A stretch of 44,911 bases of DNA, taken from contig JAFIGC010000031.1 of NCBI GenBank assembly GCA_020831635.1, forward strand, positions 1 to 44,911. Reading direction: 5' to 3'. Made by a program: the position numbers and the translations under genes. The DNA comes from Verrucomicrobiota bacterium. Its GTDB lineage: Bacteria; Verrucomicrobiota; Kiritimatiellia; SS1-B-03-39; UBA6053. Shown here in pieces: positions 24,275-32,050 of the stretch. The stretch's first letter is position 1; each line of letters opens with the position of its first letter. Below the pieces are notes generated by a model, which saw only the letters and a list, made by a program, of their open reading frames with translations, did not search any database and was not told the DNA's origin.

Positions 24275-26515
24275 ATGAGTGACCACAAATTATTCCGTAT
24301 GCAGACTGAGATCGCCGACATCGCCATCGGCTTGGAGAAGACGCTTCCGCTCTGGTTGCCTGGGGGCCCTGCCGCCGGTCCCTGTCGGGTGTTGTTTCGC
24401 GCCCGCTGGAATGCCGGTGAATTGCCACCGCGGTTTGGCGGGATTTGGGTGTCCGCCAGCCAGCGATTCCGCCTGTGGCTGGACGGTGTGGAGATGGCCC
24501 AAGGTCCCTCCCGCGCCGACCGCGGACAGTGGGGTCTGGTGGCGGTGGACCTTTCCCATGTGAGGGAGGGCGAGCACCTTTTTGCCGTCGAAGTGGTGCA
24601 TTGGGGTCCCTTCGCAGGCAAGGGGCAGGTGGGCGGTCCGCCTTTTTTCTTCTTCGCGGGGCTGGATCTCTCCTGGCGTTGCGCGCCGGATGCGGCCTGG
24701 TCGCCGATGACGGATCCGCCCCGTCACCGCCTGTCCGGCCATCGGGCGGTAGGGGCGGGGGACCGGGTGGAGGCCGCGCGCCATCCCTGGGGATGGAAAG
24801 AACCCGCTTTCGATGATTCGAACTGGGCTCCAGCGGAACCCTTCGGCGAACCCCCGGGAAATCCCTGGGGCAATTATGCCTTTGGCTGTCGTCTCGTCCC
24901 CGAACCGCTCCCCCCCATGGCGCGCGTTCCCCATCCCTGGCGACAGGAGCCCGGCCCCTTTTCCCTCGCCGCCGCTTCCACCGGAGCGTGGCTGTTTGAC
25001 GCGGGCCTCGTGCTCAACGCCTTGCCGACCCTTCTTTGGACTGGAGGGCGTGGGGCCAAGGTGCGGCTGACTTGGTGCGAGGCACCGGTGCGCCCCGACG
25101 GCACCAAGGGCAACCGCGACCACACCGAAGGCATGCTTTTCCCGGGGCAGGAGGATCTGCTCTTGCCCGATGGCGGGGCCGAACGGCGTTGGACCCCGGA
25201 CTGGTTCCGCAGTTTCCGCTATCTGCATGTGGAAGTCGAAACCGGGGAACAGTCCCTGGACGACTTTCGCGTGACTTTGGAGCGGGTGGGGTTTCCGCTG
25301 GATCCCGTGCTTTCCATTCAGGTGGAGGACCCCGCCAAACGCGACTGGCCACGCCTGCGGCAGATCAGCCTCGACACCGCCGCGGCCTGCGCCCACGAAA
25401 CCTTTTTCGATTGTCCGGCCTGGGAACAGGCCCAATTTCCCGGGGATGCCCGAATTCAGGTCCGACATCACTATCTGCTCGCCGGCGATGACCGGCTGGC
25501 CCTCAAGGCCATCCGCGATCTCGCCGCCTCCGTCACCCCCTCCGGTCTCCTGCGCAGTCATGCCCCCAGTTCCTTTGAACAGATCATCGCCACCTACAGC
25601 CTGCAATGGATTGGCATGTTGCAGGATCACCGCGCGTATCGCGGAGACGCCGAAGCGTTGCGTCCCTTTCTGCCGTTTGCGCGCGGCATTCTCGATTATT
25701 TTCTGGATCGACGCCGTGGGGACGGACTGCTCGGATGGATTGGCGAACCGCTTTTCTTCGACTGGGCCAAGGGGTTTGTCGCCGGTTGCGCGCCACAGGA
25801 GCGGGACGGTGGTTCGATTCCCGCCACCGCATTGCTGGCCGAAGCCTGCGGGTGGATGGCCGAGTTGGAGCGGTTTGCCGGACGGTCCGCACTGGTCCCC
25901 GAATGGCGGGCCGAAGCGACGGGGTTGCTCGATGCCCTTCGGGCCTGTCCCCGCGGGGGAGGGGGGCTCCTGCCCGACACCCCCGCCGCGACCTCCTTCA
26001 GCCTGCACGCCCAAGTGCAGGCGGCGCTGGCCGGTTTATGGACCCCCGAAGAAGCGGGCGCGATTCTCGAGCACGCCATGAACGCGCCCGGGGTGATTCA
26101 GCCCGGAACCATGTATTACCGCTCCCATTTGGCCGAAGCCCTGCGGCGCGCCGTACGAGGGGATCTGGTCTGGTCCCTTTATCCCCGCTGGTTTGCCCTG
26201 TTGGAAGGCACTGGCCTGACCACCTGGCCGGAAACCGACAGAGCCTCCCCCCGCAGCGATTGCCACGGATGGGGCGTCATGCCCGACATCGAACTCGTGC
26301 ACACCCTCCTCGGGGTGGCGCCCGACCCCGCCACTGACGGCTGGGCCCGCACCCTGTTCACGCCCTGTCCCGGCGACCTCACCGCCCTGCGGGCCACGAT
26401 TCCACATCCCCGCGGACTGATCCATGTGAACATCCGCAGGGACGGGGAGGGGGACGTGACCGAAATCGATTCTCCGGTGCCCGTAGTGCGCGGACTCAAC
26501 AATTGGTCAGATTAA
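24275..26515 (+). CDS. GH78-like alpha-L-rhamnosidase family protein
   Basis: The protein has 746 residues and no signal peptide, so it is probably cytoplasmic. Beta-rich domains fill residues 1-345 (FRSFRYLHVEVE at 311-322, usual in GH78). They precede an (alpha/alpha)6 barrel starting with FFDCPAWEQAQFPGDARIQ (about 377-395), the GH78 DCP...GD motif, and ending with SDCHGWGVMPDIELVHTLLGV. These enzymes release terminal rhamnose; the exact specificity is not deducible. The start ATG 24275 has GGGAG 7 nt ahead. Its last 18 codons lie in a duplicated attachment-like segment (26449-26469), and its stop overlaps the stop of the converging island gene. Confidence 0.8.
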   Translation: MSDHKLFRMQTEIADIAIGLEKTLPLWLPGGPAAGPCRVLFRARWNAGELPPRFGGIWVSASQRFRLWLDGVEMAQGPSRADRGQWGLVAVDLSHVREGEHLFAVEVVHWGPFAGKGQVGGPPFFFFAGLDLSWRCAPDAAWSPMTDPPRHRLSGHRAVGAGDRVEAARHPWGWKEPAFDDSNWAPAEPFGEPPGNPWGNYAFGCRLVPEPLPPMARVPHPWRQEPGPFSLAAASTGAWLFDAGLVLNALPTLLWTGGRGAKVRLTWCEAPVRPDGTKGNRDHTEGMLFPGQEDLLLPDGGAERRWTPDWFRSFRYLHVEVETGEQSLDDFRVTLERVGFPLDPVLSIQVEDPAKRDWPRLRQISLDTAAACAHETFFDCPAWEQAQFPGDARIQVRHHYLLAGDDRLALKAIRDLAASVTPSGLLRSHAPSSFEQIIATYSLQWIGMLQDHRAYRGDAEALRPFLPFARGILDYFLDRRRGDGLLGWIGEPLFFDWAKGFVAGCAPQERDGGSIPATALLAEACGWMAELERFAGRSALVPEWRAEATGLLDALRACPRGGGGLLPDTPAATSFSLHAQVQAALAGLWTPEEAGAILEHAMNAPGVIQPGTMYYRSHLAEALRRAVRGDLVWSLYPRWFALLEGTGLTTWPETDRASPRSDCHGWGVMPDIELVHTLLGVAPDPATDGWARTLFTPCPGDLTALRATIPHPRGLIHVNIRRDGEGDVTEIDSPVPVVRGLNNWSD
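26449..26469 (+). repeat. left 21-bp direct repeat of the island (attachment-like)
   Basis: GGGGGACGTGACCGAAAT plus three bases is identical to 28363-28383. It encodes GDVTEI near the C-terminus of the GH78-like protein. After the repeat the two copies diverge at DNA level but still encode D(S/A)PVPVV, so both are versions of the same gene end. Confidence 0.85.
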
Positions 26516-28074
26516 GAGTGAATCAAATCGATATGGGACTTCAACTTGCTCGCCACTTCCAGAAATCTTTGATGATGAACGGTCTCGTTGGTTTTGAAAT
26601 AGTAAAAGCCCGGCATTCGAGCCAACATAAATGCCTCAAAAGAGTCTGCGGATAGCTTTTTTTCACCATTTAAAATGATTTCGCCCAGTTTTCGTTCGTT
26701 TGCTGGAAAAAGGTGGGGAATTGACACTTCGACGATCCACAAGGACGGAGGAAGCATCTCGGCAAGAATATTACATAAAGTTGCATCCTCCTGATTCGAT
26801 TCCCAATCTCTTGCTTCGCGAAGATGCTTGATATATCTCTCCTTGGGGATCGCCAGTGATCGCAATACAACTTGTGGCGGTTCATGATGAAGTTTGAGGT
26901 TCAACCTTTGTGCCCAGATATTTGGCGCGGCATCCAAGTATTTCCGGATTGCCATCAAAAATCGAATGGAAACCGCTTCGGCTTCACTACCCCCACTTAG
27001 ATATCCTTCGTGTAAAAGCTCAACTGCATACGCAACCTGTTTGGGTTGAACATATAAGCGGTTGATGCAAAAATTTGGCCCGAAATTGTCATCGTGCCCC
27101 AGGAAGCTTGATGTCCAGGATATGCTGGGGATATAACCCAATGAGCCTCCAATGTTGAAATAAGCAATATCAGCATCAGGGGCCCAAGTGTCTTTGTTAA
27201 AGGTATGGCCATAAAAAGGAATAATATGGTACTCATCACGCGGACCATGAACACTATTCAACTGAAACCCCAAGAGCGCCCCCGCTCCGGATTCAATCCC
27301 TGCGTACAAATATTTTTGGTAAGGAATTTCTTCGCGAAGCTTCGGGCTTTCCTTATAATTGATATCACGGTAAGAAACGCCCAACTCATCAAAAATGAAT
27401 CGGATTTGGTGCGTAGAAAGGCCGTTTGCAGGATGAAATTCTCTTGGGGACGCTTTCTCTGCCAATGCGTTCAAGTGTCGGTAGGAAACATCAGGCACTT
27501 TCAAGTGGCGAGAGAGAAGAGATCTTAAAGCCACTTGTGCACAGGCCTTTGTAGCCCCGTTTTGTTGTGCATACAAAACGCCTTCAATCAAAAACGACCT
27601 ACCTAATACATTCAACCGATAGGTTTTGGGTAAAGGAACGCAGTTGTGAGGGTGGTAGTATTTCCTGAAAACCGCTTCAAATACATGGTGCTGATCAATT
27701 TTCAGGCCGGGGGACCAATCATATTTGATGATGGCATACCCAACCAAATCTCTCGAATCCAGTGACTTCACTTCATCTTGTTTTTGGAACTCCTTCCCCC
27801 AGAAACTCAGGCGAGTCAACAAGGGCATCTCATAATCATGGCTAAGCTTCAGAAAATCTTCGTTTTCTTCTTCAATCAGGCCAGTTGCTGGAATTGATTC
27901 GGCCACCAAGGTTTGGGCACCGGAAGATCTTGCCAACGAAAAACATCGGTGGATTGCATGGGTATCCCCTGTAGTGGATTCCAGAAACTCAAATACCGAA
28001 AACGGAGGCGAAATTTTCGAAATTACACATGACTTACCTGAAGAATCACCCCTTCTGTGCGCCTCCAAGTCCAT
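26512..28074 (-). CDS. uncharacterised C39/papain-like cysteine-peptidase-like protein
   Basis: The protein has 520 residues and no signal peptide or membrane helix. Residues 170-187 (QQNGATKACAQVALRSLL) have the Q-x6-C pattern of C39/papain-type peptidases, with Q170/Q171 for the oxyanion hole and C178 the nucleophile. EYHIIPFYGHTFNKDTWAPD (281-300) supplies candidate H283 or H290 and D295/D300. A conserved-looking SWTSSFLGHDDNFGPNFCINR follows (319-339). I cannot name the family, so the peptidase role is inference. It is visibly AT-richer than its neighbours. It follows the short partner gene with a 3-bp gap, so they are co-translated. Candidate toxin or effector of the island. Confidence 0.7.
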   Translation of the reverse strand: MDLEAHRRGDSSGKSCVISKISPPFSVFEFLESTTGDTHAIHRCFSLARSSGAQTLVAESIPATGLIEEENEDFLKLSHDYEMPLLTRLSFWGKEFQKQDEVKSLDSRDLVGYAIIKYDWSPGLKIDQHHVFEAVFRKYYHPHNCVPLPKTYRLNVLGRSFLIEGVLYAQQNGATKACAQVALRSLLSRHLKVPDVSYRHLNALAEKASPREFHPANGLSTHQIRFIFDELGVSYRDINYKESPKLREEIPYQKYLYAGIESGAGALLGFQLNSVHGPRDEYHIIPFYGHTFNKDTWAPDADIAYFNIGGSLGYIPSISWTSSFLGHDDNFGPNFCINRLYVQPKQVAYAVELLHEGYLSGGSEAEAVSIRFLMAIRKYLDAAPNIWAQRLNLKLHHEPPQVVLRSLAIPKERYIKHLREARDWESNQEDATLCNILAEMLPPSLWIVEVSIPHLFPANERKLGEIILNGEKKLSADSFEAFMLARMPGFYYFKTNETVHHQRFLEVASKLKSHIDLIHS

Positions 28075-28077
28075 TTT

Positions 28078-28266
28078 TTACGCCTTTTTTACGCTCTTAA
28101 ACCGCAGAGTCCCGTTACCTGCATTTTGATGAGCTTTTTCAATTTTGCGAAGAAACCCGCCCACTTCGCGTTTGTGTTTCATTTCAACCGTCACGGTTTT
28201 GGTTTCATTTCCGAATTGTTGTAGCATTTTTTCAGCAATCTTCGGGCTGGAATAGGTCGTTTTCAT
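28078..28266 (-). CDS. short partner protein of the island (antitoxin-like)
   Basis: The protein has 62 residues starting at ATG 28266 (MKTTYSSPKIAEKML). It is basic, with VTVEMKHKREVGGFLRKIEKAH in the middle and a lysine-rich tail (RFKSVKKA). An in-frame TTG at 28347 exists but lies upstream of the predicted promoter. No family is recognised and no good ribosome site is seen. The small-basic-protein then larger-enzyme order, a 3-bp gap and an inverted repeat over the promoter are the layout of a toxin-antitoxin pair (inference). Confidence 0.6.
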   Translation of the reverse strand: MKTTYSSPKIAEKMLQQFGNETKTVTVEMKHKREVGGFLRKIEKAHQNAGNGTLRFKSVKKA

Positions 28267-28275
28267 AGGATAGAC

Positions 28276-28312
28276 ACTAAAAGTTTGGTATTCAAGGCGT
28301 TTTAATTTTAGT
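28276..28312. promoter_or_regulatory. inverted repeat around the island transcription start
   Basis: Perfect 7-bp arms ACTAAAA (28276-28282) and TTTTAGT (28306-28312) flank the predicted start site, with the right arm covering the -10 box. This is a natural place for autoregulation. Confidence 0.4.
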
Positions 28313-28333
28313 CGTGATGATACGGGATTGCAA
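28305..28333 (-). promoter_or_regulatory. promoter of the two-gene island
   Basis: On the minus strand TTGCAA (28328-28333) and TAAAAT (28305-28310, five of six) are 17 bp apart, about 40 bp before the short partner gene. Confidence 0.55.
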
Positions 28334-28362
28334 CCCTTATTCCCCAAATGATTGGGCGGGTC

Positions 28363-28405
28363 GGGGGACGTGACCGAAATCGACGCCCCCGTCCCCGTGG
28401 TTTAG
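28363..28405 (+). pseudogene. displaced original 3' end of the GH78-like gene, with right direct repeat
   Basis: 28363-28383 repeats 26449-26469 exactly over 21 bp. Read in the GH78 frame it gives DVTEIDAPVPVV and a TAG at 28403-28405. The intact gene has DVTEIDSPVPVV followed by RGLNNWSD. The codons differ mainly at silent positions, so this is a homologous but diverged end, not a fresh duplication. The TAG overlaps the leuA stop codon (28402-28404), suggesting that the GH78-like gene originally abutted leuA here. Confidence 0.8.
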
Positions 28406-29967
28406 GGCAGGGGATGCTCTTCGTTGGCGGTTTTGCCGGCGATGTAGCGGTTGATGCAGTTCAGGTAGGCCTTGGCGGCAGCTTCGACGATGTCGGTGCT
28501 GGAGGCCTTCCCGGTCACCAGGCCGTGGTCGTCGAAACGAACCGTCACCGTCACCTCGCCCTGGGCGTCCTTGCCGGTGGTGATGGATTGCAGGGCGAAA
28601 TCCACCAGCGTGCCGGGCACTTGGGTGATGCGGTCGATGGTTTTCAGGGTGGCGTCCACGGGTCCGTCCCCGCAGGCGGCGTCCTCAGAAATGACACCCT
28701 CTTTTTCCAAGCGCACCGTGGCCGTGGGCACGGTGACGTTTCCGGTGGAGACGTGCAGGTAGTTCAACACAAAGGTGCCGGGCGGTTTTTCCATGATGTG
28801 CTGCTGCACGATGGCCACCAGATCATCATCGTAGACCTGTTTCTTTTTGTCGGCCAAATCGATGAAGGCATTGTACGCGCCCTCCAATTTCTCGCCGGTC
28901 AACTTAAAGCCCAGGTCGTGCATGTGTTCGCGGAACGCGTGGCGTCCGGAATGTTTGCCCAACACCAGCTCGGTGCCGCTCAGGATTCCCACGTCCTCGG
29001 GGTTCATGATTTCGTAGGTGGTGCGCTCCTTCAACATGCCGTCCTGATGAATGCCGGACTCATGCGCAAACGCGTTCGCGCCCACGATGGCCTTGTTGCG
29101 CTGCACGTGCAATCCGGTCAACTGGCTCACCAGACGACTGGTCCGGAATATTTCCTTGGTTTCCACCTTGGTGTACAGATCGCCAAACGCATCCTTGCGG
29201 GTGCGCAGCGCCATCACGAACTCCTCCAGCGAGCAGTTGCCCGCGCGTTCGCCGATGCCGTTCATGGTGCATTCCACCCCGCGGGCGCCGTTTCGGACCG
29301 CCTCCAAGGAGTTGGCCACCGCCAGTCCCAAGTCGTTGTGACAGTGCACGTGGATCACGGCCTGGTCGATATTCGGCACGTTTTCCTTCAGATAGCGGAT
29401 GCAGCGTCCGAATTCCTCCGGCACCGCATAGCCCACCGTATCGGGAATGTTCACCGTCGTCGCCCCGGCATCAATCACCGCTTCCACCACCTCGGCCAGA
29501 AAATCCAACTCCGTGCGGGAGGCGTCCTCCGGACTGAACTGCACGTCTTCAACATAGGTCTTGGCCTTTTTGACCCCGGCCACGGCGGCCTTGATGATTT
29601 CCTCTTTGGCCTTGCGCAGTTTGAACTGGCGGTGAATGGCCGAAGTGGCCAAAAAAACGTGGATGCGCCCGCGTTTGCCCGCCGGGGCCACCGCTTCGCC
29701 CGCCGCCTCGATATCCCGGTCCACGCAACGGGCCAGACCCGCGATGCGGGGCCCTTTGATAGTGCGGGCGATTTCCTGGACGGCGGCGAAATCTCCCGGG
29801 GACGCGATGGGAAAGCCCGCTTCGATGATGTCCACGTTCAGGCGGGCCAAGGCGCGGGCCACCTGCAGTTTCTCCTGCAGGCCCATGCTGGCGCCGGGGC
29901 ACTGTTCCCCGTCGCGCAGGGTGGTATCAAAGATCAAAACCTGGTCTTGTTTCTTTTTGCTGCTCAT
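28402..29967 (-). CDS. leuA: 2-isopropylmalate synthase
   Basis: The protein has 521 residues, the normal length. It condenses acetyl-CoA with 2-oxoisovalerate in the first committed step of leucine synthesis. The N-terminal FDTTLRDGEQCPGASM motif, HVHCHNDLG (metal-binding HxH) and GIGERAGNCSLEE are all present. The C-terminal LeuA dimer/regulatory domain (about 390-521) is intact, so leucine feedback inhibition is expected. The start is ATG 29967 (MSSKKKQD); longer in-frame extensions cross the attenuator and are not used. It is preceded by a leucine attenuator and transcribed alone. Confidence 0.97.
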   Translation of the reverse strand: MSSKKKQDQVLIFDTTLRDGEQCPGASMGLQEKLQVARALARLNVDIIEAGFPIASPGDFAAVQEIARTIKGPRIAGLARCVDRDIEAAGEAVAPAGKRGRIHVFLATSAIHRQFKLRKAKEEIIKAAVAGVKKAKTYVEDVQFSPEDASRTELDFLAEVVEAVIDAGATTVNIPDTVGYAVPEEFGRCIRYLKENVPNIDQAVIHVHCHNDLGLAVANSLEAVRNGARGVECTMNGIGERAGNCSLEEFVMALRTRKDAFGDLYTKVETKEIFRTSRLVSQLTGLHVQRNKAIVGANAFAHESGIHQDGMLKERTTYEIMNPEDVGILSGTELVLGKHSGRHAFREHMHDLGFKLTGEKLEGAYNAFIDLADKKKQVYDDDLVAIVQQHIMEKPPGTFVLNYLHVSTGNVTVPTATVRLEKEGVISEDAACGDGPVDATLKTIDRITQVPGTLVDFALQSITTGKDAQGEVTVTVRFDDHGLVTGKASSTDIVEAAAKAYLNCINRYIAGKTANEEHPLP

Positions 29968-30030
29968 GATGTACTCTCTGGATGTTACTTTCTGTTTTGG
30001 GAGGGTCCGCCACGCGCCGGGAAGGGGATA

Positions 30031-30060
30031 CAAAAAACCCGCCGGGCCGCGGCGGGTGTT
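30031..30060 (-). terminator. leucine attenuator terminator
   Basis: On the minus strand CACCCGCCG and CGGCGGGT pair over a CGGCC loop and are followed by six T. It lies between the leader peptide stop and the leuA start, so it terminates transcription before leuA when the leader is translated without stalling. Confidence 0.85.
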
Positions 30061-30085
30061 TTACGAAAATTGGGGTTCAGGTCAA

Positions 30086-30160
30086 TTACACACGCACACG
30101 GGATCGTCCTTCAAGAAGAAGGAGAAGAAGCGCACGTAGGTTGAGGATCTGATGGATCAT
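30086..30160 (-). CDS. leuL: leuA leader peptide
   Basis: The 24-codon frame runs ATG 30160 to TAA 30086-30088. It holds eight leucine codons, six of them consecutive (residues 11-16, CTT/CTC), plus Ile and Val codons. This is the hallmark of a leucine attenuation leader. The ribosome stalls here when charged tRNA-Leu is short, which disrupts the downstream terminator (30031-30060) and lets leuA be transcribed. The ATG falls exactly where the predicted promoter would place +1, so the leader mRNA may be leaderless. Confidence 0.85.
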   Translation of the reverse strand: MIHQILNLRALLLLLLEGRSRVRV

Positions 30161-30166
30161 GGGTTA

Positions 30167-30194
30167 AGTATAAGTGGATGATGGGAGCTGTCAA
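30167..30194 (-). promoter_or_regulatory. leuA promoter
   Basis: On the minus strand TTGACA (30189-30194, perfect) and TATACT (30167-30172, five of six) are 16 bp apart. The hexamer ends six bases before the ATG of the leader peptide. Confidence 0.7.
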
Positions 30195-30232
30195 CCCCGG
30201 ATGTAGACAAAATGATCAAAAAAGGTACTGAA

Positions 30233-30320
30233 CTTTGAGGGCATTTGGGGGGACGGGAGCGCCAATCTCCGCATTGGCAAGGGGCGAAGGGGGCGATTTC
30301 GGGCGGGAATGCCCTCAAAG
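30233..30320. repeat. inverted-repeat element containing dispersed repeat copy B
   Basis: Perfect 13-bp terminal arms CTTTGAGGGCATT (30233-30245) and AATGCCCTCAAAG (30308-30320) enclose a G-rich core. The core's complement (30256-30305) matches the 12269-12326 repeat, including the GCCAAT...ATTGGC-type hairpin. It lies between the MFS gene end and the leuA promoter. Confidence 0.75.
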
Positions 30321-30341
30321 TGCGGGACCCGGAAGGCATGA

Positions 30342-31703
30342 TCACTTTTCCCGTTTCCAGCCGCTGTAGAGTCCCACGGGATAGCGCAGGGCCCGAAACG
30401 GCCAGACCAACATCAGATCCGCAATCCAGGGATCGGAGCGTTTGGGCTTGTCCGGAGCAATGCGCCAGGCCCAGAACGCCATCAGCACCCGCATGACCAG
30501 GCTGAAGAGAAACACCATCTGATACCCGTTGAGGTGCAGGAATCCGGTGGCCACCAATCCCCCTCCGGCAAAGCTCACATACCGTCCCCCGAGAATGGCC
30601 GACAGCCCGCCAAACAAGCCGCAGAAGCCAATCATGGCCGCCACGAACATGGGGCGATGATTTTCAGGGGAAGCCTGGAACATCAGGCCGTTGTGCGCCA
30701 CCCCAAACCCGGCGTTCCACATGCCGTCGAAAAACAGAATCGGCAACAGAATGGGGAAAGCGTTGGCGGGGGTCACCAGCAGAAACGCGGCCGCAATCAG
30801 GGATTTGAAGATGAAACAAATGCGGACCAGAAACACGCAGCCGCGGCGTTGGGCCACCTTTCCCCAACCGCGAGCGGAGAGGGCGGTACCCACCCCCTGC
30901 ACGCACCAGAGCAGGGTCGCCTCCCACACCGTCATGTGCAGCCCCACAAACAAGTAAAAACCCATCAGGGCCGCCGCGCAGGAGGAAATCGCGCTCCAGG
31001 ACCCGAAAAAAGCCACCAGTTTTCGATAACGGGCATCCAGCAACGGTTCGAAAAGAATCCGGATCGGATGCGCGGGCGGCTGGCGGGGAAAGGCCGGTTC
31101 GTGGACCTTGGCAAAGAGGGCGATATCCACCACTCCGGCCAGGACGCTGAAACAGCCCACCGTCACCACCAGCGGCATGAGCGCAAATTGGTCCGACCAA
31201 CTCAGGGACATGATCAGCAAATAGCTCAGCACCCAGGTGGCCGAACTCCAGGTTTGCCGCACGCCCCAGTAGCGATTCAGCATCCGCCGGGGAATCAAAT
31301 CCCCCATCCAGGAATACCACAGGGGCGAAGCCATGTGATTCAGCACGTTGCCGCCGAAAAGAAACGCCAGCATCCAGGCCACCCCGGTCGCATTCCGCAG
31401 CGAGGGAAACAGCGGCGGAATCAGCATTACCGGCAGGTATAACAGCCGACCAAGGATCATGCAGAACATGAACGCCGGTTTGCGGCGGGTCAGCCGACGC
31501 GACAGCAACGCCCCCACGAACTGCATGCTCAGCGCCAGCATCGGAATGCCCGCGTACAGCCCGATTTGCGTCGGAGTCGCCCCCAGATTTTCCAGAAATT
31601 TGGTAATGAGCGGAGAGGAGACCCCGGTGTTGTACACCATGTACAAACAACCGCTCAAGGTAATCAGTCGCAAGGAGTGGTGGAGGTCGCGTGAAGAGGG
31701 CAT
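30342..31703 (-). CDS. MFS transporter
   Basis: The protein has 453 residues with about 12 hydrophobic segments. The MFS character shows in the helix 2-3 loop (FVGALLSRRLTRRKPAFMFCMILGR), with the basic cluster typical of motif A, and in a long central cytoplasmic loop (residues about 205-225). The substrate is unknown. In polysaccharide-degrading relatives, such permeases often take up sugars or oligosaccharides, but nothing here proves it. The ATG at 31703 lacks a clear ribosome site. Monocistronic; a palindrome array lies upstream. Confidence 0.85.
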   Translation of the reverse strand: MPSSRDLHHSLRLITLSGCLYMVYNTGVSSPLITKFLENLGATPTQIGLYAGIPMLALSMQFVGALLSRRLTRRKPAFMFCMILGRLLYLPVMLIPPLFPSLRNATGVAWMLAFLFGGNVLNHMASPLWYSWMGDLIPRRMLNRYWGVRQTWSSATWVLSYLLIMSLSWSDQFALMPLVVTVGCFSVLAGVVDIALFAKVHEPAFPRQPPAHPIRILFEPLLDARYRKLVAFFGSWSAISSCAAALMGFYLFVGLHMTVWEATLLWCVQGVGTALSARGWGKVAQRRGCVFLVRICFIFKSLIAAAFLLVTPANAFPILLPILFFDGMWNAGFGVAHNGLMFQASPENHRPMFVAAMIGFCGLFGGLSAILGGRYVSFAGGGLVATGFLHLNGYQMVFLFSLVMRVLMAFWAWRIAPDKPKRSDPWIADLMLVWPFRALRYPVGLYSGWKREK

Positions 31704-31728
31704 GAGGAGTTAATTTGTGTACCTACCC

Positions 31729-32030
31729 TTTTTCCGAGCCTCGGAAAAGAAATATTTGGGCTTTCCGACAGTCGGAAAAAGAAGCGGTCCGAGTCCCGAC
31801 TTTAGTCGGAAGTCCACGAGCGCCCTTTAGGGTGCGATACGCGTCGGAAGAGGTCGAAACGGCTGAAGAATAGACCTCTGGCTCAGAAATCCCGGACCGT
31901 AAACGGTCCTCTGGACTTCCGACTGAAGTCGGGACTTCGGCGCGACACGCGTCGGAAGAGGTCGAAACGACTCAAGACAAAGAGGACCATAAACGATCCT
32001 CTTGCATTTTACGCTTGAAGTTCAGGCGTA
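31729..32030. repeat. array of CCGAC-type palindromes and direct repeats
   Basis: Successive palindromes: TTTTCCGAG-cc-TCGGAAAA (about 31730), CTTTCCGAC-ag-TCGGAAA (31761), a 25-bp inverted pair at 31793-31816 and 31912-31936 (CCCGACTTTAGTCGGAAGTCC and its near complement), GACCGTAAACGGTC (31895), and ACGCTTGAAGTTCAGGCGT (32011). A 35-bp direct repeat GCGAYACGCGTCGGAAGAGG... occurs at 31834 and 31942. No gene is seen in 31704-32050. Confidence 0.8.
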
Positions 32031-32050
32031 ATCCGAGGATGCTTCTCCTT

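Noticed and set aside
30086-30160. Reading the leader as the N-terminal extension of leuA
   Set aside because: It is in a separate frame with its own stop and is followed by a terminator. The leucine run is explained by attenuation.
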